In this document: in pieces, positions 44,355-56,600 of the stretch
Layout of the letters: the number at the start of each line of letters is the position of its first letter
How positions within the stretch are numbered: position 1 is the first letter of the stretch
DNA from: Chamaecyparis obtusa
Taxonomy: Eukaryota > Streptophyta > Pinopsida > Cupressales > Cupressaceae
NCBI GenBank assembly: GCA_027943335.1
Contig: BSBK01001118.1
Coordinates: forward strand, 981,501 to 1,045,500
Direction of reading: 5' to 3'
Length of the DNA stretch: 64,000 nucleotides
Program-made: the position numbers and the translations under genes
The notes under the pieces: model-generated
Told to the model about the DNA's origin: nothing
Database searches by the model: none
Seen by the model: the letters and a program-made list of their open reading frames with translations, nothing else

Positions 44355-45492
44355 TTTTGTTGGTTCTTCAAAATATTTTACACTCCATGAGATACCAATA
44401 TATCTAAGATTGATTTTAAGGAGGGGTTAGTTCCAAATATGGGGAAAACTTTAGGTAACTGGACCAACTATAGGGACAAGACTGCCCTCTTCTCTTCTGG
44501 CTCTGCAAAACCAAGGTGGGTATACTTGATCCAATAGATACAATTCTATTCTTAACTTAATACTGGATCTGATAATAGATATTAGTGAGAAAGTACTAAA
44601 TAACAACCTATTACTCATTGACTCTCCATCACTGGGTAAGATAACTAATATTCTAAATTAAACAAGATTTTAAAACTAGTGTTGATTGCTTTTTCCTGAT
44701 TATAACAGCTTAAATCATTCTATATAAGATGAAGATTCACTCATACAGGCCAGTACCTTATTCATTGGGCAAAAATCACTAAAATATAGAGTCAACATAG
44801 AGATCTTCATAGTACTCAGTTCATGAACATAAATAAAAATATCTTAAACCATTCTTGCTTATAAGTAATCCTTGTGTAAATCAAATGAACATATGTGTTA
44901 CTTAGAGCAATGTTTAATCTAATCCTAGATTAGAACTCAAAATAATACACATAAACAACATTGTCATTCATAGATTTGACACAAAGGAGAGATAAAGACC
45001 TGAGATTTGTATTGAGTATAATGAACTTTGATCATCTGTATACAATATACTTTAAGAAACAAGCCTGCAGAAAAATGATAGCAGCTCGCACTATCTTCTA
45101 TTTACTCATAAAATGATACAAAATATTACAATCCTCTACTGAGGGCTAGGGTTTCAAAAATTTCTATATTCTGGACTCCTAAACTCTCAATGCCTAACAT
45201 GATCATAAAAAATCCCCTTATAACTTAGGGATTGCAACAAGCATCTGATCATATTAGGGTTTACAAAACTTTTTCCCTAAAATACAACAACCTCGCAGGG
45301 TTTTTAATAAATGACACAATCAAATCTACAAGAAATATCTCGATAGGAAAGCTGCCTGTCTTCAAGTCTTCATCTCTTTCCTTGATCTATTCTTCACAAA
45401 ATCTGATTGTGCACCTTTATCTTGGTCATTCCTACAATTAATACAAAATATCTTACCAACCAAAAACCATGGGTAATCAATTCTTGCTCACC

Positions 45493-48400
45493 TCAAGAAG
45501 TAGATGGAGCATCATGTTCTTTTTCACAAGGCATATATGTGCCTGTCCATGTATTGAATACCTCATCATTTGGGAAAACAAAATTAATGATCTTAGTCCC
45601 TTTGCTAGATGAATGCTCCCACTTGGCCTCCAACTGGTTGATTTCTTTCTGGATGAAATCAAACTTTGATTTTGTAGCTATTAATGTCTCAATTGTGTGA
45701 ATAAAAAACAAAGTATTCTCAATAGTCAAAATACTGGTCATCCTTGCTGAAAAAGCATCATCAACTCGCTGCCTCCACTTAACCAATTCTTTCAAATCAC
45801 CATTTCTCTTGAAAACTCCAAGAATCAAGTCACAACATGGAAGTGTCAATTCCTTCTTTATTAAGTTAGATTTTTGTTCAAAATCATCTAAAACTATGCT
45901 ATACTCCACTAGGCCCTTTACAAACTTATGTATAGGCTTTATTAAGGGATCTAGATTATCCTGGCCTTTAGTATGCCCATAAAGAAACTTCAATTTTGGG
46001 GCCCTCTCAATCCATTTGGTTAAAATTGGTGCTACCACAATCCTATGGTCACTCAGATTTGAGCAGTGCCTGTAACTTTCCAGCATATTCAAACAAAATT
46101 GTAGCACTTAAGTTAGTAGAAAATTGCATCACTAACTCCATGACCTTTTATTCATACTTTTGGTCTACCAAGACCTTAGCCTTAATATGTTCATCCCTCT
46201 ACTTCTCAAGCTCTATCCTGCTTTCTCTTAATCTATTTCTTTCCTCAAGCACCTGCTGCTTTTCCTAGCTCATTCTTGCTTCTATGTTTGATTCTAGGAG
46301 AGTGGAAGGTGGAAAATCCACAATGGGGCTGGGGGAAGGAGCAACTATAGGTTTATCAATGATCATCAGTTGAGGGCTCATGTGGCTCTATGATCTAGAC
46401 AATTGTGCTATGAGCTTGTCCTTTTGGATTAACTCTATCTTTAACTCATTATAAGACTTAAGGACAGTCTCAAATTTTACCCTCAACTCCTCTTTTTCTT
46501 TGGCATCTTTCTCTGCCACCTTCACATTGAATTTTGTTATTTCCAAAATAATTTTGGAAGCATCAAGGCCTAAGGTTTCACCAACCCTTTGTACTAACAA
46601 ATTCCCTACATATTCTAGGGAGAATGAATCCTTCTTATCTTTGTTTCCTCCCTTCTTGAGGGACCACATGACCAGGGCATCATGATCATCAGAAAAGGCT
46701 ATGCCTCTTATAGCTTGTTGGGCTTGTTCTACAGTGGAGAATACTGTATCCTTACCCTTCCTCACTGAATAAAAAATAATTGCATCAGCAATATCCCATT
46801 CAGGTGAAATCAAAACTCCTGCAGTATGAATCATGGCCCTTCCTTCTTCTGAGGTTATTCTTTCAAAAGTCTTCATTATTTCCCCTTTCATCTCATTTTC
46901 AATTTCAATCATGTCCCTATCAGGGAATTCCTCCTTTTTCTCACAAATTTACTTATATTGATTTATTTTCATCCTCCACAAAAATTGAAAGAATGCCCTA
47001 GTTTTAACAAAACTGTCATTTGCAATGAAATAATCACTGACCTGTTTCAAAATTGGGTCTATTTCTTTACCCTCAAAATCTACCACAGTGAGATCTATCT
47101 CAATTTCCTTGGGTGCCTTAGGCATCCCCTCTTGTAACTCATCATTTGAAACAAAAATCTTCCCCTCATTTCTTAACTGCACTAGTTGTTCAGCAACTCC
47201 TTGTTCATTTATTTGCAGTGGGGATTGGGTAGGAGAATATAATTCTGGTTCTGTTTGAACCTCTTCCTCTTGCCTCTACCTCTTTGGAGAAGGCTGATCC
47301 TCAATTGGATCATACATAGGCCTCTTACCCTTGGAAGTAGATGGGATGGCCTTATCATTCTACTGAACTAAACGAAGGACACTATACCTAGCTTTTTCTT
47401 GCACTGCATATCTCCCTCTAGGGGCCAATTTAGCGTATCCTAGTTGATTCAGGATCCTCCTTGCTCTTTCTGGATCAAACTCAATTATAAGAGCCTTCTT
47501 CTCATTCATTTCTTCCATTATTCCCTTAAAAAACTCCATAAGGGTGTCTATTACCTTAGTCCATGGCTGAAAACCCTTCAAGGGATCATATTGCTTATCA
47601 ACAATCTAGACAAAATGTACAGACTTCTTGTAGACCACCCATTTCTCTTTCTTGATTTCTTGAGTTTGGAAATCAAACTCATTCCTAATTATATCTTCTA
47701 GGAAGTGAAATTGATGTGAAATAGCAGCACACTTCACCTTTTCATTAAACATCCCAGATATAAATCCTTTAGTGTTTGCACACCTGATCACAACAGTGGC
47801 CATCCTATAGGGCTGTAGGACTAGGTTTAAGTGTACCCATCCTATTTTTGTGATAATGTATTGGTGGGCTATGGTAACACTTGGAAAAAAGTTCCCCTGG
47901 CTCTATTAGTCAAAGTTGCTTCCTGCAAATCACCCTACTGCCTCAAAATCTTAGCATACCCTAGCTTTGGAGGGACTTGATAAGGCAGAACATAAGGCAC
48001 CTTTTTGCAACCATACACCCTAAAGATAGTAGAAATTGGATGCAAAATTATATCACTGAAATTTTGCACTATGGTGATATCTTTACAAAATTATTTTGGC
48101 CTTATTAGCCTCAACAACTCCATGGGGATCCTAGGGTTCTCAAAAAATAACAAGGTCCTAAGCCTTGAAGCAAAATTTTGATCGAAAACCAAATAACTAG
48201 CCTCCTTCCTGTCCCATGATAGCTCTGCAGTCCACAACTGGACTGGCAATTCTTCTCCATTCTTGTCCCTAACAATATCCATTGTCTTACTAAAAAAGTT
48301 CATACACTTATATAAGAATACGTGCATCAACATAGAATACCACCCAAAAGGTCTACTCACTTTCATGTTTTTAATCCCTATTAATCCCTCATGGATTAAG

Positions 48401-49159
48401 TCTACAAGGTAAGGGGAAAAGTAAAAAATTAATGACAAGTTGGGATGTAGGGACTATACTATCATATACATATAGGGGATGGGCATGTGTGTTGCCTCAT
48501 CCTATCCAAAGATTAATGCAAGAAACCTATATACACCTTGTGCCCTTAAACTAAACAGGTCTAATCTGAAAGGCTCAGGTGTGCTTGAACTAACCATTCA
48601 CATAGCACCAATCTTGCCAAAGAAATCTCTCATAGGGCCAGTCCTCAGATAGCCTCTTTGTGCATTATAAGACTTCTCAAAATCATCAAAGTCATTAGTA
48701 TCAAGTCCAACTGAGGAATCACTTAATGAAAAAATCTCTCTGATCTCATCCTTTGTGATGCTTAACAAATCCTTCCCATTTATATCCTTGACACTTCTGG
48801 TCACATGTTCGTAACATTTGGCTACCTATATGAGAAGGTCAACATCCATGAAAACTCTAGGCACAATAATCTTTCCAATGTTGAAGTGCCATATGATACT
48901 GAGAGGAGCACATGCATTTCTTTGGGAATATGCAAGTTTAAACAACATCAAACCATCATAATCCTTTGCTATCCTGGCATCCCTCATCCATAACCCTTTG
49001 TCATGCAAACCTTCATTCACATAATACCTAGGGTTTTTAGGAACAAGCTCTTTAACCTTGGATACCCCATTCTCTGAGTGTGGGAGTAACTGCAATAGAT
49101 CCTCAAAAACCCCCCTCCTTGTACTCTATCTTTCTTGACAATTCTCTTTTGGGTGGCAT
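45493..49159 (-). pseudogene. LTR-encoded large protein, copy in Element C 5' LTR
   Basis: ATG at 49159 (MPPKRELSRK) to TGA at 45493. A 2-base loss near 49115 and other indels (for example near 47890) shift the frame, but every segment of the 3' copy is present. Some codons that are stops in the 3' copy are intact here (Gln before LLPH, Gln after KSYNA), whereas at least three in-frame TAGs are shared by both copies (48502-48504 with 34751-34753 is the clearest pair). Shared stops imply that the transposed genome already carried them, so the parent may have relied on protein from other copies. Function unknown. Confidence 0.75.
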
Positions 49160-49738
49160 CTTAACTAGGGTTTTGACAAAATGTGTAGATAATAGAGAAA
49201 AATAACTATTCCAAATGTCACAAGATAACAATAGCAGAGAAAAACTAGAAAATGAAACCCTCCAATTTTCCTTAAAAATTTCAGCTTCAGCTCCAAATTA
49301 CATACCGTGTGTTCTAGAAAATTTGTTGTCACTGCTCGGAGAGAAAACCAAATTGCTTGCAGAGAAAATTTAGGGAAATGTGTCATGTATAATAATCAAA
49401 TCTAGCTATGTACCTATTTGGAATCCCATCACAGCTGACTTGCATGAAACTCATTAAGTTCACCATTACTGAAACTAGCAGTTGCAACGTTCATTGGATG
49501 CGAAACAACATCAAAAACTAAAATTTGAATGTGAATCATTGATCAAAAAATCCTCTCGGCGCATCGGATGACTGACAAAAATACTTATACAACTTCATTT
49601 ATTTTTGCAAAGTCAGTTCTTAACCAATGAAAACATTTCAATTTCACCATGTGCAGAAATCTAAACTTTAGTTTAGCTTTGATCGGCTTGGACAGGTGTC
49701 AACCTATCAGTTTTTCATAAAACATAACCCTTGAGCAT

Positions 49739-49746
49739 CTTTTATA
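49739..49746 (-). promoter_or_regulatory. TATA box in Element C 5' LTR
   Basis: TATAAAAG on the minus strand, preceded by the CCAAT-box-bearing U3. Transcription from here would run first through the LTR-encoded frame, then PBS and gag-pol. Confidence 0.6.
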
Positions 49747-50593
49747 AAAAGTTAACCAATATTCACTGATTCTTTCAAAACTGATAGCTCTTTACATCTC
49801 TAAGAAAATAGTGACCCCACCTTTACCTTCGTCAATCCTCTAACCAATGAAAAACGGCCACGTCTCAATATCCGTCAACATATAAAACACCTTTCTTACC
49901 GAGAAACAACCCACCTAGAAATTTCCACGTCACATTCCAGCCTAACCAATGAAAAAAAAACATTTTAGCATGACTCAATAATCAAGGACCCAACTTATAT
50001 CATAATAAAAATTGGATGGTCATCGGTGAAGCATAAAACTTTAAACATCGAGCACTTCCATTATCCGAAACGTCATCAACCACAAGATTCATCCGATCAT
50101 AAAGCTTATGCAAATGATGACCTCACTTACTATGTCAGCAAGGACACATGTTACCATAGGAAAACACTGCAAAAAGAAATGTCAGAAGTCCTGCCATTGT
50201 CAGTCCACTACCTGAACGAACAATGGTCAATGAAGCAAAAAATTAACAGGTGGTCACCTTCGGTCTACATTGTTTCGACAGCCGTCGATTTGATCCGCAA
50301 ATTACTGAAGGCACAACCTTGAAATTGGGCCCACTGCACAGGTGTCACTTAGTCGCAAAATAGCATGTCAGAGAATCTGACAGAGGGAGTTTTGAAATTC
50401 ATCAACATCCACAAGATTGAAAAGAATTGGACAACGGGGAAATAAATGGGAAAAGCTAAAGTTTGATGAAATTTTTTAGAAATTAAAAGGGACCCACTTA
50501 AAACCTAACCGTAGGCATATAAAAAGAAACACTTTAAAGGACTTAAAAGAACACATGCGTTATTTACACCTTTAGTGAAATGAAAAAGTAACA

Positions 50594-50598
50594 ACTTG
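50594..50598. other. Right copy of the Element C target-site duplication
   Basis: ACTTG, identical to 30599-30603. It fixes both ends of Element C and shows that 30557-30603 and 50599 onwards were once contiguous. Confidence 0.9.
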
Positions 50599-51890
50599 AA
50601 AACTAGGCTCCTTAAAACTAATTCAAACAAGAAAAAGGCCTAATTACTAAGGATTGGATAGGATCATCCTTCATTTTTGAGCTCCACATACTTAGGAAGG
50701 TATTATCATTGGATGATTACTAAATTACATAGTGTTATTAAAGTGGACATTGATTTGCTATTAATCCCTCTAGTAAATCAATTTATAAAATACTTTGCAT
50801 ATGATCAGAATCAATTGGATACAAAGCTTAACCAAAAAAAATATAATTGTAAGAATAGCAAGAATTAGTGATTTAAGGATTATCATCCTTCTTCCTTTTG
50901 AGGAGGGGCAACCTAATGATTCACTCTTTAAGGAATAAAAAAAAATGAACTGTATCACTTGGAAACAGTCCTATCTATGTATATGCAATGAACATTAAAA
51001 TGAAAAGTACTGGTAATGATATGAAAGTTTATTATCCTCAAAGACTTATGAAAGATAAAATTACAAGAAACAAACACTAAACCAGTGCTTTATCAAATGG
51101 GCAAAAAGAGTCTATATGTAAATCAACAAGATAATCTTAAAAAAAATACAACAGTATGCATTACATACTATCTGCAATTCAAATAGAATGCCTTACAAAC
51201 TACTTTGTCAACCAAATACTTTTATAATCAAAATCTCTACAAGTATGCTTACTCTTTGAAATTGATAATGAGACTTTTAATTCTTTCCTTGAAAGAAACT
51301 CACAATCAATTAAACAAGTTGCTTTACAACTGGTATATTTTAAGTGCCTAACATATAAAACACACAAGAGTACAACATAAAAAGTAAAGAGACAACAACA
51401 ATATATGGCATAAATTATAGTGTATTTGTATTAAAATAAACTTGCCAATTACATAAAAAATCTCATTGCTTAGAAGGTCAGACAAAAAATTTAGAAGTCT
51501 ACTTCAAAGCAATTATGTTCAGTTTTCTATTATCTTTCAACTATATCCCCCTCAAAATGAGGTTACAACTTATATATAGTCCAACCATCTTGGAATTCTC
51601 ATATCAATGAGAATGCAACAAGCTTTAGATGGTTGAAACCCTAAACCTAGAAATCATAAAAGACAAGAATTACAATTGATCCCTTAGGCAGTGGATGGAC
51701 AAAAATATTTTGGACTATTCTTCTTTTCTGGCTGGTTGATCACTGACAACTTTGTGTGCTGGTATTCATGATAGCTTCAAAGAGTTATAAAGAGATATGG
51801 TGATTGCCATCTGGCTAATTTACACCATTCTTTAATGATAGCTTATCATCCCTATACTCAAAGATCAGGTGTCAGGGATCCAAGTGTCCT

Positions 51891-54800
51891 TTACTCATCA
51901 TCCAGAAGATCAAAGTCAACTGCAGTAGATTTGATTTTCTTGGGCTTTCTAAGTTCATCCCATGTAGTTACTTGCTCATTTGTAGGCCATTCATAGTTCT
52001 GGACATGCTACAACTATGACTTTTGTCTCTCCCATCTAGCATCAGTTATGAGCTTGACATCTGTGATGAATTTGGTGAATTCCACCTTAGCCTTTATTGC
52101 TTCATCGAGAGTAGCATTAAATCCATCCATATCTAGTCCATTATTCTCATTCAGAAAGGCCTCTTTACTAGGCAAAAGGAGATCAAAATCCAATCTCCAC
52201 TAATCTAGAGTCTTTACTGCACCATTCTCATCTTTAATGGGAGGAATAAATTTGTTAGAATCTGATCCAAAAATAGCAATCTTCACCTCTATCTAATTTG
52301 CTTTTCCTTTAAAGAGGGGTAGAATAACTTTAATCCTATTTATCTCCTCACTAACTTGCATAACCTCTACTGGGATATCTATTCTTAAAGATTGAATAGC
52401 AGCCAATCTCTCAAAAAGTGGTGCCCTTGGTGACCAAGTTGCATAGTATGTATTCAAAATTGAAACAAAATTGTTCACTTCCACCTGCAATTCAAGCAAC
52501 TTGCTATATGAAATAAAAACAACACCCACCTTTTCCTTTAATACATTAATCTTGTGCTACAAAATATTCAATAAGGCATGCAGAATAGCTTCATTCTTTT
52601 CTAATCTTATCTTTTCTAGATTAGCGGCAATATCTTCTTCATTCACATCCTGTGTGGGCTGTTCTAGTGGTGCAGGAGTGGCAATAGGTTTGTCCATGAA
52701 CTGCTGGGTTAGATACTCCACATTCTTTTATAGGGATTTCTCCCTCATTATTTGTACATCCCTATCCTTAATAAGGGCACTGTAATCATTTAAGAGCTTT
52801 CCATATCTTTCTGATAATTGCTTGGTCTTATCTTCATTCAGCCTTGGAAAATTTGTGAGAACTTGGGATATTTCTAAATCCCCTGTATTATGAATGGACC
52901 ATACAATCTTGTCACCATCCATCTGCTCTTTCACATTTAAGACTAAAGGCTTCTTATCCTTAGGATATAGGCTCCACAAAGCCAATGCTTGACTTTTTGG
53001 GCTATACCCAAATCCTTTGATAATCTCCCCTACTTGGGTCTCTGATGACAAAGTTATGTCATCCTGCCTCTTTATTTGATCAATAATAAAATCAAAATAT
53101 CAATCCCACCATGACACCAATAGCATATTTCTAGCCTTTACTAGTTTCCTAGCTTCATCTGGAGTGAGGGTTTCTGACTCAGGATCATACTCCCTTAAGG
53201 TATGTACTACCTCCTTAGGTACTTGACCATCTTCTGCAATTTGAACACTAGAAGCAACTTGTTGTTGCTTCAGCCATACCAAGAAGTTTTTGAATTTATC
53301 TGACTTGATAAAATTTTCATCCTTCAAAAATGAATCTTGTTCCAATATTCTCTCATCTTGGCCTAGAGCCAAGGGCAACTCAACTTTCACAGTTTCAAGT
53401 TTCTACTTTCTTTTCTCTTCTCTAATTTTCTTGCTTAATCGGTGGTCATGGGCACTAGTCCTAGTGAAAAAAGCTCCTACTTTATCTTTCTTCTTCTTCA
53501 TAGTCCCCACATGGGAGGATTCTCCAACTAACAATTTTTGCCTTTTCTCAGGATGCTCTCCTTCATCTTGAGAACTGGGTAACTCAGTTAAATCAACAAT
53601 TACATTTTCACCAGTCTCATGTTTCTCAGTCACTATCTTCTCCAGGGGAGGGATGCTATGCATTAAATAGCCACTGTCACTATCACTGTCATATTCTAAC
53701 TCAGAATGAGCCTTCTTCCCCCTCTATATATTGTCAATTTGGTCCTCAAAAGATCTCATCAATTTATGAAATTGAGCCATCATTTGCTCCAATCTTTGAA
53801 GATAAGGCAATGTGGGGAAGAAACCACCAAATGCTAGTCCTTTTGGTTTCAACTGCTTCTCCATGGCATACAACTCATTTATTTGATCATTTCTTCTTTC
53901 CACTTCTTCTTCCTCAAGATACTCCTCATGTCTTCTATTAAAATGAATGCTAGGAGTGTAGTATTTTCTGGCAGCAACAATAAAATACTCTATGTCCACA
54001 TACCTGTAGGGGGAAACATGCATCTTGAATTGTTCTAAATATTCATTCACTTGGTTGAAAGCATTTTTACCAATTTTAAAACAATGCACTTTGAAGTGCC
54101 TTTGAGTAAATGTTCCCTTTCTATGTGGACCCAGATGCTCCTTATCAGTCAGCATGAGCTGCCAGATAAACTCTAAAAATGCTATTCTTGGTGGAACATA
54201 GAAAGGAAGAATGTGAGGTGGCTGAGGGCACCCATATACCCTGATCATTGTATAATCTTTCTCAAAATAGAAATCTCCCCAGTTGTGACCCTTGGTCCAC
54301 TTGTCCACAAACTATTGGGGCCTTATCAATTGCAGAACTTTAGTTGATAACCTAGAAAGATTTAATCCCAAACTGAGAAGGATGGGTTGCACTATCCAAT
54401 TTTCAAATGTACAGAAATCACATCTAGTTGAAGTAGAGTCCCAGACTCTTATCCAAAATTGAACTGGATTGGGATGCCTATTCCACATCATTTGTGGTTG
54501 TAGGACATCAAGATTCATCATATTATAATTAAAGAAAGGAATAAGATGCATTTACAAAGAATAATGCATGAATCTTGGAGGGGAATCAGATGTGTGATTT
54601 TTTAGAGATATAAGACCCTCATGCATCTTGTTGATGACATAGCCAATGTAGTCATAGCCCTTGCTCACATGAGGACTCTGGGAATCCATTACCATCATGA
54701 GGATGTCAAAAGTGATCCTATCTACCCCACCATCAACTTCTAGGACTCTGCATAATCCATATGCAATATACTTCATGTAGAAACAAAGGTCCTTGTAAAA

Positions 54801-55327
54801 ATATTGGGTTGTTCCAGCCACTGCTGCAATTTAGTTTCTAATCTCAATGGGAACATGTTTCTGGATATCTCTAGAAATTGAAGCAGACTCCCTAACATAC
54901 CTATTGGCCTGAGCCTGTAGGTTGATTTTTGTTGCCATAGGGATATCAATATTGATAGCCTTCATAAATGAATTTATGCTCAAAGTGACCAAAAGGGATC
55001 CATCACCCTTCCTAATTATTTTAGATAGGGGGTCATACTTATGGGCTAAGACAATTAACAAATCTTAATCTAAGAAAACATTGGGAACTATTAATTTGGC
55101 CAAGCTTGAGGTCCAAGGGTTTGAAACGGGAATTAGACTATTTGAATTCTTATAAAAATACTTAAACAAAGTCATGCCATCAAGATTAGGAGTCTTAGCA
55201 TCCCTAAAGAATGCAAGCTCATCAATGAAACATCCATCACTAACCTTTTTGTTTTGAGAAGATCCCGGCAGCAACGTAAGGAATTCATCTGAAAACTTTC
55301 TTTGGCTTTCTCCTTTGTACCCTTGTT
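51891..55327 (-). pseudogene. LTR-encoded large protein in Element D
   Basis: About 1,145 codons in one unbroken frame phase from about 55327 to TAA at 51891: the separate open pieces all share the same phase, so only stop codons (about a dozen, mostly TAG) interrupt it. The N-terminal block LAKLIVPNVFLD.DLLIVLAHKYDP matches C. Further parts are VNEYLEQFKM, an acidic EEYLEEEEVE stretch, a Ser/Asp cluster DSDSDSG, a basic Lys tract (KKKKDK), TPDEARKL and ALALWSL blocks shared with C, and a helical C-terminus. The true start codon was not identified. The frame's integrity argues that it was protein-coding while the element was active. Function unknown. Confidence 0.75.
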
Positions 55328-55479
55328 GGTTGAAGGCTCACCGACCGTTAATTGACTAATCCTTGCTTCAAAATGGAATTCTTCTAAGAACTCTGAACCT
55401 CACTAAAATCTACAACAGCTCTGGAAATCACAAAAACTCTATCATCTTAGCTCTTTAGAATGCCTGTAATTCAAATTGG

Positions 55480-56600
55480 GTGACAACCAACTATATTTAT
55501 TTTGGAGAATTGAATGTTGCAACTCGTTGGTGTCTAAAAAGATGGAAATCATGTCACCTCTGCCATTACTTGGCACACTCATAACTCAAATCATTAGTCA
55601 TGAGCTAAGAAAACTAATCAATTTTGAGTTCTAGCGATTTAACGACTACACACTTCTCTCAATCACTCGAAGAAATGGTGGAACTTTAAAAATATTCAAA
55701 GACCTAGTGACTAAAGGAAAACCTCTAGTCACTCAAAGATTTTATTTGGTCTGGAGACTTGGAGACTATAGTCTAAAATCAGTCGTTGAATGATTTATCA
55801 TTTATCATTTTCATCTCGAGATCACCCAACTACCATTAGATCTAAATCTAACGGTGCTCATCATTTGAAATATTTTCCTTTAATTTCCTTTACTGGCGAC
55901 CATGTGACTATAGTCAATCTCCTTTTTGCTAAATACTTTAGCTTTCTTTATTTTCCTTACGAGACTAGGCAACTATAGTGACAAATTAGTTGCAAATATA
56001 ATATTTATCATTCTGAGATCAAGAGACTATATGTTTTATTTCTTTTATCTCTTTATCTTTTAATCCTTCCATTAAGAGATTTGGCAACTATAGTCTATCT
56101 CACAGTCGCAACAACCTTTTTGACCTTTTAAAATTCTCCAGCAACTACTCGACCTCATATCTAGAGATCCAGCGACTGAGAGCATTTGAATCCTGATTTA
56201 TTTCTTCTAGAGATTTAGCGATCATAGTCATTCTTCTCACTTGCTCACTTAATTGCTGAATAATATTACATTTGATTATTTCTTTGAGAGATTGCCTAAC
56301 TAAAGGTATTTCAATCTATAGACAGGGTGACTATAGTTCCTTTTATAAAATTTTATCATAGTAGTCGCTAGATCTCAAAATTAACATTTTAAAGACCTCA
56401 CGACTAAAAGCAACCGCTGGGTCGTAAAAAGACAAGGAATATTTTTTCATCCTTAGGAGACTAGGTGACAAAGGGTTTCAAGTAATCACTAAACTATTAG
56501 GAATATGCTTATTTCTTTCAGAGACTGAGTGACTAATTGAAGAAAAATAAAGTGCACACGCTCTTAAGGAGACTTAGGTGACCCAAAAAAGTAACAAAGA
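55480..56600. repeat. Array of GACTATAGTC-like motifs in the Element D LTR leader/U3
   Basis: About fourteen degenerate units of the form GAGAxTxxGCGACTATAGTC, spaced 40-90 bp, for example GACTATAGTC at 55764-55773 and 55906-55915, and close variants near 55970, 56090, 56225, 56330, 56470 and 56575. The core is self-complementary. Neither LTR of C has this motif. Confidence 0.7.
56339..56347 (-). promoter_or_regulatory. TATA box in Element D LTR
   Basis: TATAAAAGG on the minus strand about 330 bp inside the LTR and 1 kb upstream of the LTR ORF, so it precedes the ORF just as in Element C. Confidence 0.55.

Larger units (their letters stand above)
30604..50593 (-). mobile_element. Element C: Ty3/gypsy retrotransposon with 6.2 kb ORF-bearing LTRs, complete
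   Basis: About 19,990 bp on the minus strand, bounded by a perfect 5-bp target duplication ACTTG (30599-30603 and 50594-50598). LTRs at 44358-50593 (5') and 30604-36846 (3') are direct repeats, about 4-7% different in two stretches I compared. Order: LTR, PBS, gag, protease, archaeal-type RNase H, RT, RNase H, integrase, LTR. Each LTR contains a ~1,220-codon frame. Coding regions have stops and frameshifts. It is inserted in the 3' LTR of Element D. Confidence 0.93.
44358..50593 (-). repeat. Element C 5' LTR (6236 bp)
   Basis: Starts TGTTAC at 50593 and ends CCAACA at 44358 on the minus strand, flanked outside by ACTTG and inside by the PBS. Architecture matches the 3' copy: U3, TATA box (49739-49746), leader, large ORF (49159-45493) and a ~1.1 kb tail. 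Confidence 0.93.

Noticed and set aside
50599..51890. Possible continuation of Element E internal coding
   Set aside because: The TGTTAGGGA/TCCCTAACA inverted repeat and ACTTG duplication place this as the tail of the D LTR. Translations show only short AT-rich frames.
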